Assembly (NCBI GenBank): GCA_029959085.1
Contig: JARWIR010000024.1
Coordinates: forward strand, 15,736,296 to 15,800,295
DNA length: 64,000 nt
Direction: 5' to 3'
Origin: Nemophila menziesii
Taxonomy: Eukaryota > Streptophyta > Magnoliopsida > Boraginales > Hydrophyllaceae
The stretch's first letter is position 1. Each line of letters begins with the position of its first letter. The notes beneath the pieces were generated by a model that ran no database searches, was not told where the DNA came from, and worked only from the letters and a program-made list of their open reading frames with translations. Below are positions 12,203 to 24,512 of this stretch, one piece after another. Both the position numbers and the translations under genes were made by a program.

Positions 12203-12322
12203 AACCAATTGGGGTAGCTCAATTGGCTAGAGCCTTGGTTCACCTTCTAAGCGGCGGTATAGGTTCGAACCGAGTCAATGACTCCGAATCCAAAGTGGCT
12301 CTCCAATTTATTAAAAAAAAAA
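12203..12322 (+). mobile_element. tRNA-derived SINE
   Basis: About 120 bp starting with a tRNA-like head: box A-like GTAGCTCAATTGGC and box B GGTTCGAACC. A 3' region follows (ACTCCGAATCCAAAGTGGCT) and an A-run (12313-12324). Flanks repeat AACACTTGTGAGACAA (12187-12202) and AACACTTGTAAGACAA (12323-12338), a 16-bp duplication with one mismatch. The same 3' region occurs in the SINE at 36687, so the two are one family with different heads. Confidence 0.85.
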
Positions 12323-12339
12323 AACACTTGTAAGACAAG

Positions 12340-13079
12340 AAATGGTTAGTCTTTTTTAGATAGGTGTATATCCCTTATGTCTTTCCTTAGCCTAATTACC
12401 TCCCTTGTCTGCTACAATCAAGAACATGAGTAATTTAGTTTACTACGAACTAAAGTTAATAATTTACTAGATATTATCAGTGACCAAAGGTAAACTATAT
12501 GCAGCATATCACAAGGAGATAAGAAGTCACCGAGTGAGAAAATCTAGTATAGGCCATTTCTTTTCTTGATTTTGCCATTGAAGCAAGTTGAAAAAGGCAA
12601 GAGACTCCCTTAATTTCTCTGGCATGAGTATAGTAGCTTGCTGGGCCATCCATTTCTCTCTAGCAAGCTTTTTCATTTGGAAGTGAAAAAAGGGTGGGAA
12701 ACTAGGAAGGTAAGCTATAAGGGAATAGAGTGCAGGCACCTATATTGCTATTCAATAAATACTCATTAATGATTTGTCCTATAAATATGAATTGAAATCT
12801 CAAATTAGGAAAGCTAGATTGGAACAAATTGATTCACATGAAAATTACATCATACAACAAAAAACATAGCTACAAAAACTATATAACATGCATACATATA
12901 GTACAAGCATGACATAATAGACAAGGTTGGGCAAAATCCATCGGAAACAAATAAGTGAGATTATTATTACACACGCTAATCACCAAGCGATGATTAGTAT
13001 TACCAACTATGAACAAGGTCACCGTATGATCGATGTGTTCGCGTATGCTTCATATTAGGCTAAGGAAACATCAATTCCT
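12340..13079. other. Region downstream of the peptide gene
   Basis: Probably holds the 3' UTR of the minus-strand peptide gene. One minus ORF of 70 codons (12527-12739) is present, with no recognisable family, no signal peptide and no partner exons; it is not supported as a gene. Confidence 0.35.
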
Positions 13080-14325
13080 TCAAGGGCCAAGAGGGGGAGG
13101 AGCAGGAGCATGCTTTGGAATATAAGGCATGAGGGGAGTACCATGTTGTATAGGTCCAGGCCTTATCGAAGCTGTTGCACTTGGAACAGGATCAATTGGA
13201 CGGTAATCATCCAAGTGTATAGTTGTGAGTGTATCGCTCCCATTATCCTACACAATAACAGATGATCTCCATGTTAAAAAATAATCTGAAACCTTGCAAA
13301 AATGTGTCTTATCAAATTAAGCTTGCTAAAGCTATCACTAAAGAAAGGGAAATTAGGTTTCCGTTCATGAGTAAGCTCTCTTTCTCCCATATATATACCA
13401 AATAAAGAAATTAATCTCACTTTTCTCCACCTATAACATAAGTAATCTTTTCAAGAAATCCCAAGTATTGAGTTGAAATTGAATTTACCTTCAGCTTCCT
13501 ACTTTTCAATGTCACCTTAGCACCAGCACGGCTAGTAAGCTTATCTGAGAGAAAGAATGTTACAATTAAATTCACAAATACTTTAAAGTTTGAACTATCC
13601 ATAAGATAATTGAGTTTAAGTGATTAATTAATTAAATACATTGTATTCATAAAATTGTTAATACGGATCCATGGAGGCCAATGTATCATCTCCTTATTTA
13701 ATATTACCAAGATTTAAGTCTTGCAGATCTATACTAGTATTTGGAAGCAACAAATCAATGACATTACTGAAAATAAGTAAGATCTTTTAATTCCACTAAA
13801 AAACTGTATGGATATGTCAATCTATGTACTACTCCATTATAGTTCAAAAATATAATAATAAAATAAAAATACTTCTAGATAGTTTCCCCATCCTTCCATA
13901 ACAAAAGGCTGACCTAACTTTCTTCTTAAACTATCGTGTGGATTTTCTTTTTAAAAAATTGAAAAATATGTGTTACTTTTAGTTAAAAAAAAAAAAATCT
14001 AGTTATTTTCTTCTAGTCTAAAAATATCATAAAAATCTTACAGGAAGTAAAAAGATTTATCGATATAATGAAAAAACTAGAGTACATCACTACTTCAATA
14101 CGATGAATGCATCTAAAATAACAACATTTAACACAATGCAATGTATAACAACCAAAAGAAGAGACTGGAAATAAGACTAGTAGAGTATAAGATGAATGAA
14201 GCTTATTTAGAAAGTAGTATAAGCTAACCTGGGAATATAGGGGTGCTTCCCTTGCCTGAGAAAACAAAACATGTGAAAACGGTCCCAATCAAGAACATTA
14301 TAACCAAGAACCCAAGAGTCTTCAT
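13080..14325 (-). CDS. TWS1-like: Small secreted peptide precursor, TWISTED SEED1 (TWS1)-like
   Basis: Three exons on the minus strand: 14325-14229, 13544-13489 and 13247-13080, all with GT-AG borders (CCCAG|GTTAGC, CTCAG|AT, AAG|GTAAAT, TGTAG|GAT). They encode 106 residues. Residues 1-23 are a hydrophobic signal peptide. The middle is basic (KVTLKSRKLK). The C-terminal third holds a DDY motif (64-66), suited to tyrosine sulfation, then PIDPVPSATASIRPGPIQH (68-86), GTPLMPYIP (87-95) and a Pro-rich end. In known TWS1, a ligand of GASSHO receptor kinases for embryo cuticle integrity, the active peptide starts at a sulfated DY and is released by the subtilase ALE1 at a His-Gly bond. The His86-Gly87 pair here fits that. 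Family assignment is from recalled features; a related DY-starting peptide family is the alternative. Confidence 0.65.
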
Positions 14326-14382
14326 TACCACACAAGCTGCTTTTTTTTTCTCTCCAAACACTTAACAACCCAAAAAGCACGA

Positions 14383-14392
14383 GTATATATAG
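14383..14392 (-). promoter_or_regulatory. Putative TATA box of the TWS1-like gene
   Basis: CTATATATAC read on the minus strand, about 60 bp upstream of the ATG at 14325. Confidence 0.4.
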
Positions 14393-15009
14393 ATAATAAT
14401 ATATATTAAAATAATAATAAACTCAACCCATTACTACGGAAATTTTTGAATGTCAATTGGCAGTCCAGAAAATCCGTGAAGATAAGAAGAATAAGTAGAA
14501 GAGTGGGTGAGAGACCATGCCTTTGAATATATAATATAGATATTAAATAAGTGTAGATGTATATTTAGTTGGAATGAGTCATCATAAAATTGAAATTTAT
14601 GTGTAGCTTCATGGTTTCACCATAGCATAGCTCTGTGGGTGGTGGGGTTGAGGGTAGTAAATGAATAAACTTTAATGGTTTTTGTTTGTTCTGTGTTTGC
14701 AGAAGCTTGAAGCAGTGGGGAATGAAGCCAATTGAATGCTAATGCTCATTGAGTGTCATGGAGAAACGAGCCTTTCTGCTGTCTTCAACGTTGTTCTTGA
14801 ATAAATAAATAAATAAAAGTTTACGACCATGTGAAAAAAACAACATTCATAAATGTCTCCGTAGTACATAGAATAGAAGTAATTAATTAATACTGTAAAT
14901 TTGACATGATTGTATTCCACCATTTGACTTAACAAGTTACTTTTTTTTTCTTGGACAAGGTAAATAAAGCTAAAAAAAGAAAGCAAAAACGTATCCGATT
15001 CCTAGTCTT

Positions 15010-18000
15010 TTAATCAGACTTCATAGAAGGTCCTCTTTGAAAGTGGCTCCTTGTCTAACGTTTTTTGCAAGACGGTCGGTTTGACTGTTCATCCTTCTCG
15101 GTAGATGCCGAAAGGATAACGGCCCAGCTTCTTCTACTTTCATCCTAATCTGTCGGATGATCGGTAGAATAGTCCATCTTGCCGTTGACACCTACCTAAT
15201 ACCTTGTATTAATTCAAGGTTATCAGAAAAGATAATCTCTCTTTGTTCTTGATATGATTTGCATTGGTTAACAGCTTCCAGAACCGCCATTGCTTCCCCT
15301 TCTAGACTGGTGTTGCACATAGCTGTTGAGGAGCTATTACTTGTGTTACCCGTTCTTCAATTGGTGATTGCCACTCCTATTCCAGTCGGTTCGAATTTTG
15401 TTGTAAACGAAGCGTCACACATGAAGCTTATATCATCTGTACTTTGTATTTCCGGTGATTGTGGGTGTCTCTGAGATGTAATGTTATCAGTTGTATCTTC
15501 CCTTCTTGTCCAGTTGTTTCCATGTAATTCACCCATTAATTTGTTGGTACTTTGAATGATTTGATCTATATTTATAAGGTTGTTCTCGTGTGTTGCTCTC
15601 ATCTTTGCTTTCCATATATTCTATATGAGTATCTGGATGTAGTTGGTAACTATTTTCCTTTCCCATCCTCCAGAAGAGAAAGTCTCAATGATTTGTTGTA
15701 ACCAATCTCCAATATTATGGATCTTCGTTTGTGGTATTGAAATTTGTAAGATCGAAGCTGCCCATATGGTTTTGTTGATAGTACATTGTAGCAGTATATG
15801 TTCGGTTGTCTCTTCCTCGGTTTGGCACCAAGGACAAAGCGGCGAGTCGGAGCTGATTATATAAGTTGAGTGTTGTCGGTATTGCGTTGCTGCAAGCTTT
15901 CCAATTAAAAATTTGTATCTATTTTGGTATATTCGCGTCCCAAATTGTCTTCCATAGAGTAGGTCTCACGCTATTCGTTTGAGTCGTTGTATGTGGTTCT
16001 TCAAAAGTAGCAATATATGTTAGTTTTTTGTATCCTGTTTTTGTTGTATAGATTCCATTCTTCGAGTATGGCCATATGAATCGGTCTTCTTGTTCTGGAT
16101 TTATGATTCGGATTCTTGTTATTTCTGGTATGATTGGTTGTGGGAAGAAATCGTCAAGGATTTCCAAATTCCACTCCGTCGTGTCTGGCTTCCATAGTTC
16201 ATTAACTTTTTGGAGATCGCAAGAGTCTGGTTTTTCAAGTTTCCAATTGGTATCGAGCCATTTGTCATTCCATATATTCGTCGTGCGTCCGTTGCCAATT
16301 TGGAATAAACCATATTTCTTTAAAAAAGTCCATACCTTCCATAATGCTAGCTAGCTCCAAGTTCTATTCTGTATCAATTTAATATTCATGAAATCAGATT
16401 TCAGATAGTAAATACCTTTAACTAGTCGAGCTGCAAGGGAGTTTGGGTTGTGAAGAATTCTCCATTCTTGAGCCCCAAGGAGAGTTGTATTCATCCGTTT
16501 AAGGTCTTTGAAGCCTATCCCGCCTAATATTTTCCCAATTGTCAGTTTTTCCCATGCCATCCAGTGGATTCGATTCCTTTCCCCTGAGCTCCACCAAAAG
16601 TTGGCGATAGCTGAAATTATTTTTTTACAGAAAGAAACCGGATAAGAAAAGATAGACATGGTATAAACTGGGATTGCTTGTAAATCTGCTTTGATTAATA
16701 CTTCTTTTCCTCCTTCAGAAAGTAACTTAGCTTTCCATACTTCTGTTTTGGAGATGATCTTTTTTGCTATCCATTCAAGTGCTTCAATTTTTTATCGTTT
16801 GTGGCATAACGGTATGCCTAGATATTTCCCTAGGTCCTCCGTTTCTACCATTTGTAACTCTTCCGATATTTGATTTATGATGTCTTGTGTTGTATCGTTG
16901 CTAAAGTAAATAGCCGGTTTAAGGATATTAATTTGATGCCCTGAGCCTTCGCAATATTCTGTGAGGCATGCTTTAAAAGCTGTCATGTTGGTGGCATTGA
17001 TTGTGAGAAAAAACAAAGAATCGTCTGCAAAAAGAAGATGTGAGATCTCTGGACAGTTTTTTGTTATTTGTATACCTTGTATCATTCCTTCTTGTGAGGC
17101 CGCTTAAATTAAACTAATAAGAGCTTCTGTCATAAGTGAAAAGAGGAAGGGTGAAAGGGGGTCTCCCTGTCTGAGGCCCCTTTCCGAGTTGAAATTTTTG
17201 CATTCTTTGTCCGTTAAAGTTTATTTGATACATTATCTCTGTAATGCACGTTTCGATCCACTGGACCCATGTGTTATCAAAACACATCTTAATTAGGATG
17301 AACTCCCATCAGACTTGGTCGTACGCTTTTGCCATATCAATTTTTATACTTGCCATAGGTTTTGGGTTTTTTCTTTTTCGCGTCATGTAATATGATAATT
17401 CTTGTGCGATTATGATATTATCTTGAATGGCTCTTCCTTTAATAAATGTTGTCTGGGTAGGTGAGACGATCACATCCATTATATGTTGGAGCCGGTTTGA
17501 GAGCATTTTTGCTATTAGTTTATATCCAAAGTTGATGCATTTCATCGGTCTATAGTCTCCTAGCATTTCTTGTATTTCTCCTTTTGGGATGAGAGTAATT
17601 AATGTGTCATTCATTTCATTCAGGGGTGTATTGTGACTGAAGAAGTCTTCCACCACTTTAAAAACGTCCTGTTTAATAATATCCCAGAATTCAATATAAA
17701 ATTTACCGTTTAGATCATCCGGTCCTGGTGCTTTTGTTGGCGAGAGGTTTTTTAATGCATGTTCTAACTCTTCCATGGTAGGTGGTGCTGTCAATATCTG
17801 GTTCATGTCGGCTGTTATCTTTGGTTTTATGAATCTCAGCGCTGTGTTAATAGCATCTGTAGTCGTATCTTTTTCTGCGAACAGTTTGTTATAAAAAAAT
17901 TGGAAATTGAATTTCACCTCGTCTATGTTTTCTGTCCATTGCCCTGTTTCATTCTTGATCCGAGTAATTCTGTTATGAGATCTTCGTTGCATTGTGGCCA

Positions 18001-19089
18001 TGTGGAAAAATTTGGTGTTTTTATCCCCACAAGTGAGCCATTGCTGTCTGGCCCTGTCCGCCCAGTATTTTTCTTCGCATTGGAATTCAAATTCGATCTC
18101 TTTACGTAGTAGTATCTCTTCCTGCTGGTTTTCTATTGTATTTGGTGAGTTTGTAAGTTCAGTGAGTCTTTTTTGGATGTTTTTGATTTGTATTTGATGG
18201 TTTTTGAAAGTGTTTTTGCTCCAGGATTCGAGAGATTGTATGGTGTTTCTTGTTTTTGTAAGTAGTTACTTAGTGGATGTGGGTCGTTGGGGCCTTCCCA
18301 GCTATTTTGAACTACATTCCTACAATCGTTATTATCAAGCCAATGTGATTCGAATTTAAAATACTTTTTACCGATAGGCGTTTTTTAGTCGTGTTTAAGA
18401 ATGGGCGGTGAATGGTCTGATCCAATTGCTGGTGGGATGTGGACTTGTGCTTCTGGAAAGCGCATAACCCATTCATAAGACCCAAGGACTCTATCAATCT
18501 TAGTTTTAACCAATTTGTTTCCCGTTTGTCTATTTGTCCAAGTGTAAGTGCATCTTGTGGAGTTGACTTCTGCCAATCCATTGTTGTTGATGGAGTTTTT
18601 AAAATCAATGATATGTTGTGTGTTGGGAGGTGTTAAGCTACTTTTTTCTTCCATGTTGAGTATATTATTGAAATCTCCCATGATTATCCATGGTTTGGTG
18701 TTATTCTCATTCCATCTTGTTATTTGATTCCATGTTTCCAATCTATCATCATAATTGTTAGGAGCATGTATGTATACAATAAAATACCGGAAAATAGGAT
18801 ATTTGATAGATAATATAACATAATCCCTACAACAAAAGGTAATATCAAGTTTAACTTTCTCCTGCCACAAAATTAAAAAACCCCCCGAGTGAAACGCACT
18901 CCCAGAGGGGTTAAAAATAAAAAAGTTTTGATAACCAAACTTGCGAAGGGACTTCTTCGCATCCTCCTGCTTTAACATAGTTTCACAAAAGCATATAATA
19001 TCGGGATTAAAACTAAACAAAAGAGATTTGATAAGAGTTTCTGTCAAGGGAGCCCGTATCTCTTGGCAATTCCAGAACATTGTACTCAT
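15010..19089 (-). pseudogene. LINE ORF2: endonuclease, reverse transcriptase, zf-RVT, RNase H (broken)
   Basis: Starts with MSTMFWNCQEIRAPL at 19089. The APE-type endonuclease spans about 19089-18385 (PDIICFCETML, IMGDFN, SDHSPP), ending at a stop. The RT begins in the frame 18001-17309 (KAPGPDDLNGKF, LIPKG, DYRPMKCINFGYK, FIKGRAIQDN, KIDMAKAYDQV). A frameshift follows, and the catalytic block LLFADDSLFF lies in 17085-16792. Thumb-like sequence (GKYLGIPLCHK, FSYPVSFCKK, NFWWSS) is at 16900-16351 and zf-RVT at about 16170-15750. RNase H begins with FMCDASFTTKFEPTGIGVAI (about 15430-15360) and ends near 15010. At least four disruptions. The same family as the LINE at 58.1 kb. Confidence 0.9.
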
Positions 19090-19117
19090 TTTCCGAAGGC
19101 GGCCCTAGGAAGGCCGC

Positions 19118-20649
19118 TGGTGTCGCCTAGGGTGTGATAAAAATAAGATAAAATTAAGTCAAGAAACTACGCACTCTCACCCTAAACAGGCACAATACTG
19201 CAAGTATTACAGGACTTATGCAAGTTTTAGTTAGTAAGTTGAGTTCGTTCTCAGGGACTTAAGTGTGTTATACGCGTGAGTAGGATTATCGAGTAAAAGT
19301 AAATAATTAGAAGATAGTAAATTAAAGGGAACAGATTTCGAGATTAATTAATTAAAACTAAGAAAATAAAGACAATAAAATAAAAGATAAGAAATATGAG
19401 ATGAGAAGTATAGCTCAGGTTTTGCTAGTATGCTCTAATCCTTCTAATTCTATCTATAAATCTAGTTAATAAGGAAGAATATTAGCTCTTGGTATACTTA
19501 GTCAGGATTCTAAATTCCCGTACCTTAGACCTTGACAGCGACTAAGGGGGCTATGGCACAACCAAGAAGTGATTTCAAATAGGGTTATCAAACGCTACTA
19601 AGGCCCTAAGCAAATACTGCAATCACTGGTGATATGGTGGTTAAAGCAAACCCTAATGACTATCTAGTTAGAATCATGTTTTGTCAGAATTAATATCGAC
19701 ACTAGACATTATGTGGTGGTTCAATAGTTAAACACCCTGTCAAGGAGACCATCTAACTACTATTAAAACAATCCTAAAGTGATCAGTTCTAGGAAAGACA
19801 ATAAATCAAAACACATAAACAAATATTAAGTAAGAAGCTAATATCAGATTAAAACATGTAATTCCCAAAGAAACTTAGATAGAAGAATTAGAATTCATAG
19901 ATTATACATAATGCAAAACCCAAGCTATGGGAGGTTTAGTTCATACCTGATGGAAATAAACTGAAAGAAATTACAAAAGACATCATCTTGCTCTCTACAA
20001 TAAACTGGAATAATAAAACCTTAAGAACTAATTACTATGAGGCAAGGATGATTTTACAAGTGATATGAGGGTGTATTTATAGGTGTTTAGAAGACCTAAT
20101 TTGTTTTCTTGAGGAAGAGGTAAGGTATTGGACTTCTAGCCCAACTCAAATTCGTATGGAAATAAAGATAAACACTGCTGGACCGTTATGAGAATATCTT
20201 CTTCGTTATTGGTCGGTTTGAGCTCCATAAGATACCAAAAGAATCGTAACAGAATTATCGTTGTCCCTATAAAAGGAAATTACCAAAATCGGCCTATTTC
20301 TTGGATAAAATAGCACTTCTTTAGGCGTGTACTGCAGAATCCTAGATTAGGCAGCTTTTCCTTTTCCATCTTTTTAGCTTTTGTTTCCTTATCTCCAATT
20401 ACCATGCAAATCTCTTTCCATAAGTTGTAATCTTTGACTTGGACTCTAATTTATCTCCATAATTATCTTTAAAGTTACACACTAAATAAAAAATTAAACC
20501 CAATATGCTCTAAAAATATTATTTTACTAAATCAAGACTCAAAATAGGAAAGTGCACTATTTCTCAAGAAAATCGACATTTATGACTTCTAAATCACTAA
20601 AAAGGATGTCTCATCCTAAAATTAATCTATCACAAATGATGAGACATCA
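19118..20649 (-). repeat. 3' LTR of the Athila-like element
   Basis: 1532 bp, TGGTGTCGCC at the left and GAGACATCA at the right in plus orientation. The minus-strand 5' end carries the 46-bp inverted-repeat module seen in all related LTRs of this window. Confidence 0.95.
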
Positions 20650-20665
20650 AGACCCCCAACTCAAA
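20650..20665 (-). other. Polypurine tract
   Basis: Minus-strand TTTGAGTTGGGGGTCT directly precedes the 3' LTR start TGATGTCT, as required for plus-strand DNA priming. Confidence 0.8.
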
Positions 20666-21339
20666 GTTGTATCGTCCCGATACAATAAAGATAAAAACAA
20701 AGGGAAGTCTATAAATACACACTTATAAAATTTTCAATACAATGGAAAAGCATAGTAGAATATATAGAATAAACCTAAAGCACATAACTCAGCAAATTTC
20801 ATGCAATAATATTTATAAACTACATACCGGTACACTTCTCATATCCATAGTCAACACGGCTTGAATTCAAGATCAGATTAGTTTTGCAATGTAAGACGGA
20901 TTGGGACTTTACTCAGTTCCCCAAGAGAGCTATAGATTGTTCATTGATTTTCACTAGTATTAAATGTCCACTCAACTAATCTATAATGGCTCAATCACTT
21001 CTCAATTACATAACAAAGAATCAAAAGGTCTTTAAGGTTGTAATGTAGGCTTAGGGACGGTATGATAGTATGTTTGGATAATTTGGAGTGAGCTTTTGGC
21101 TCTCTCCTCACTAGCCATCAACGAATCGCCCTAGAGCTTGAGTTACTCTCATAAAACGTTTCTCACTCAACCCAATGAATTCCTTGATGCATAATTTAGC
21201 ATCCCCAATAACCCAATTAAAGCTTAAGATGTTCACATAACAATCCACTTTGCCGGTCCGAATATATATATTTTCTTTTCTTTTCAAATCAATTTTTACA
21301 GCTATGACTCTCTTTTAATGTTGAGATATCACACTATTT

Positions 21340-21414
<75 letters not shown>

Positions 21415-22235
21415 CTTTTAATGCCCTTATTGGCAATTTTAGCTCGTAGTTTCTTTTTCATTCACTATTACCCCGGCAAAGGGTTACAATAAAAATCTGT
21501 GAATCATCATTAATATAAAGCACAAAGCACAATTAATAAGCTCAAAAATCCCAACCCAATAACAATTCCCATAATGTTGGACCCACCACCCCAAACTCAA
21601 GCTCTAAAACAACTGTCTATGCATCGCGATTCGAGTGCGGGTCATATGGAAAAGTCCTATAATCTAAAGGGATATGGCTTATAACGTGTTTCAATAAAAA
21701 GCTTTAGAAAGGCTAGAAGGGGCTAAGAAGGATATAGCATATAAAATCAAAAATCACAAGGTGAGAAGGTATAAAAAGGCTTCAAAGGCTTCAAATATGA
21801 AAGAACCGCCTTAATCACTTTCTACACTATGTAATTTCGTTATTTTCTTACCTTTAGCACTTTCATCAAGTGGTTTTTCAACTAGCTTGGATCTCACGGC
21901 CTACACACTTCTCAAGGTTCCCTGAGATCGAACATACTTTCTATCGCATTGCTCACTAATCTTTTCTTTACTATCAATGTGTGTTTTCCTGCAAATACTC
22001 ACAGCATACAAATACATAGCTCATAAACACATTACTTACTATCATTAATTCACCGAGCTTATGCTTTCAAGCTATTAAACACACTCTACATCTAATTCCC
22101 ATTTATCAAAAATTTTAATTTCTACCTAAAAAACAGAAAAAATGGAGATGAGAGACAACGAATCCCCACACCCCCAACTCAAAAATGAGCAGTGTCCCCA
22201 CGACTCAAAAAAGACTTGAAAAACAAAAATTAAAA
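20666..22235 (-). other. Athila-like 3' noncoding internal region
   Basis: About 1.6 kb without credible ORFs between the env-position ORF and the polypurine tract. It contains an (AT)n tract at about 21344-21411 and is shared with the truncated copy at 2713-4150. Confidence 0.8.
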
Positions 22236-23501
22236 TTAGCAGATAGACATATTTACAGAAATGGTACGGAAGAAAGAGAACATACTCTCGAGGCTATTGC
22301 CTCGCATCTTGATATCCAAGGTAGGATTTGCTGGACCTTTCGTTAATTGCTCGAGGAGTTTCATGATGTGCACTTGATTAGCGTTGATTTGTGCCACATC
22401 ATTGACTAAGGAAGTTTGAGCTGCTTCGAATTTTGTTAAACGCTCCTCCATCTTCTCTTGCCAACTTTGCTCCTTTTCTTCTTTCGAGACTTGCGTGAAA
22501 CCCGCTCTTCGAAAGATATCCTTGATCCAAGCATTATCAATATAACTCGTCTTAAATTCGAGTTTCTCTTCTTCACCCAATGTAACATTCGCTTCTCGCA
22601 CAAGACACGTGATCATAGTAGGAAATTTAACATTATAAACTGATTTATGAGAGACCGAAAATCGTATCACCTCCTCATAGATCAACTGTGCCACATCCAC
22701 TTCTTCTCCTCTCAAAATACAGTCCAAAAGTAAAGCGTACTTCATAGTCACATCCAAAGTTCGTGTGTTTCCAAAGATATTAGGGACAAGGAAATTGTGC
22801 CAAATTCGCGCATCCGGTTGAAGATATTTGTAAGGCCAAGGTGCCTTCAATTCTCCCTTATGTGATTGCACTTTCTCTTTGTCTAATACATGCTTAAAAA
22901 GTAATTCCTCATCAAAGATTTTTCGTTTAGCAACCGCTTCTTCGAATTTGCAATAACCTTTCAGTTTCTTAAACTTGAAGTGGTTTCTAATCTCCTCAAC
23001 TGTGAAAGGAACTAGCTTTCCTCTAATCGGAACACAACCTTTACTATCTCGACTAAAGAGGCCTAAATAGAATTCCAAAACTAACTCATGACATAGTTCA
23101 AAACGTCTTACCATGAACGTAGACCAACCCAATTTCTCACCAAGCTCTAAGAATCTCGCGTATTCTCCTTTACCAACTTCTTCCTTGAATACTTTCTCAT
23201 AAGCAAAAGGTAGTTCTTTCAATTGTTTCTCTGCAGAAGTCTTTAAGATTTTTAAAGCTTCCTCTTTCTCCTCTTTGGGTGTAGGACCTTGTGGAGGTTG
23301 TGTTTTCTCCTTCGTATAAAAGTAAAGTTTTTTACCATTACGATCAAACAAAGGTATTCCACTCTTCTCAACTTTATCTTTACCCTTTGATTTAGAACTA
23401 GTACCTTTGTCAATTGATATCTTCTTGTTTAAATCCAATCCCTTGTTACTCTTCACCTCCCTCTTGTTAGCTAAAATTGTTGTTCTATTAGTCATCTTCA
23501 A
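22236..23501 (-). CDS. Athila-like third ORF (env position), plant-transposon-protein domain
   Basis: An uninterrupted 421-residue ORF between the pol remnant and the 3' LTR, where Athila elements carry their env-like gene. The N-terminus is very basic (SKSKGKDKVEKSG). The centre (about 120-310) contains RIWHNFLVPNIFGNTRTLD followed by a hydrophobic helix ALLLDCILRGEEVDVAQLI. This pattern I associate with the Pfam 'putative plant transposon protein' family found in such third ORFs. A coiled coil is likely at about 345-395 (EEKEQSWQEKMEERLTKFEAAQ). No clear signal peptide or membrane anchor is visible, so envelope function is not supported. Its full openness contrasts with the mutated gag-protease frame. 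Confidence 0.75.
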   Translation of the reverse strand: MKMTNRTTILANKREVKSNKGLDLNKKISIDKGTSSKSKGKDKVEKSGIPLFDRNGKKLYFYTKEKTQPPQGPTPKEEKEEALKILKTSAEKQLKELPFAYEKVFKEEVGKGEYARFLELGEKLGWSTFMVRRFELCHELVLEFYLGLFSRDSKGCVPIRGKLVPFTVEEIRNHFKFKKLKGYCKFEEAVAKRKIFDEELLFKHVLDKEKVQSHKGELKAPWPYKYLQPDARIWHNFLVPNIFGNTRTLDVTMKYALLLDCILRGEEVDVAQLIYEEVIRFSVSHKSVYNVKFPTMITCLVREANVTLGEEEKLEFKTSYIDNAWIKDIFRRAGFTQVSKEEKEQSWQEKMEERLTKFEAAQTSLVNDVAQINANQVHIMKLLEQLTKGPANPTLDIKMRGNSLESMFSFFRTISVNMSIC

Positions 23502-23919
23502 TTAACCCCCAACTCAAAGCTTTAGCAACCCTTGAAATTTGAACTTGTGAATTAATGGTTGAACAAGCTTGATTTGGCTTAGGATAGGTGAATTGATGAT
23601 GATTTTCTATGTGGGTGAGGTGGATTTGTAATGGGTTGGCTTGGATTTAAGAAATTGTAGGATGAAGAAAATTTAAGCTCTTGATTCTTCAATTTGAATG
23701 GATTTGGTGAAGATTGGGTGTTTGATTCTCTCTTGTGATGATGTGGAGAGAAGATTTGATGTGTTTTTCTTGATGATTGGGTAGTGTTTTGGTGATTGGT
23801 GAAGGTTTTGATGAGCTTCAATGGAGTTAGGAGAGTTTTGGAGAAGAGAATGAGGCTTTAGGTTTAATAAATTCGGATTAATGAGCATTATATCTCCTTA
23901 TAATCTCAAATCCCTTTCT

Positions 23920-24330
23920 TTTCTCTCTCTGGCGGCTCGTGCGGCCCATGGTGCGGACCATGGGGTACACCGCGGGGTACACCGCGACATCTGATGGTCG
24001 AAAATTTTTACCCACTGGATAATACTCGTGGCACGTGTTTTTGACTCGCGGACCATGGCACGGTACACCGCAGGGGTACCCCGCGCCTTCTTCGTCAAAA
24101 TACCCGTGGATCTACCCTGTGGCACGGGTTTTAACCGTGCGGACCAGGGCACGGTGCAGGGGGGTAGTCCGCGGGTCAATTTTTCTCGGTTCTAAACAAG
24201 ACCCGAGGCTCCACCCGTGGTACGGGTTTTGACCCTGCGGTGCATACCTGCGGACTAGGGGTAGTCCGCGGGGGTAGTCCGCGCAGTTTTTCTTCGCTCC
24301 GAAAAATTTTGCTCGCGTCCCTAACTCGAA
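23920..24330. repeat. GC-rich degenerate repeat block inside the Athila-like element
   Basis: About 400 bp with far higher GC than its surroundings, built from diverged repeats of motifs such as GTGCGGACCATGG, GGGGTACACCGCG and GGGGTAGTCCGCG, several of them locally palindromic. It lies between the integrase C-terminal piece and the third ORF. Short frames on both strands are by-products of the repeats. The rest of 23502-24512 shows no gene. Confidence 0.7.
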
Positions 24331-24512
24331 TTCTCCAATTCCTACACACCAAAAACGCTAATACCTTTCTCAAATATGCATTATCAACTAAAAACAACTA
24401 AAATAAACTTAAACTAAAAAAACATAAAAGACATGAAAATTAAAAAACTACGGGTTGTCTCCCGTACAGCACTTTTGTTTAACGTCTTTCAAAGTTAGAC
24501 GTGTTACCTCTG

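Noticed and set aside
12203..12322. A possible tRNA gene
   Set aside because: Box A and B are present, but the sequence continues into a SINE tail with A-run and target duplications, and a good acceptor stem is not seen.
12527..12739. A 70-codon minus ORF as a gene
   Set aside because: No family, no signal peptide, no splice partners; likely 3' UTR or chance.
22236..23501. True envelope glycoprotein
   Set aside because: It lies in the env position, but no signal peptide, glycoprotein features or membrane anchor can be seen.
23898..24397. Arg/Pro-rich ORFs on both strands
   Set aside because: They fall in the GC-rich repeat block of the Athila-like element and have no homology I can name.
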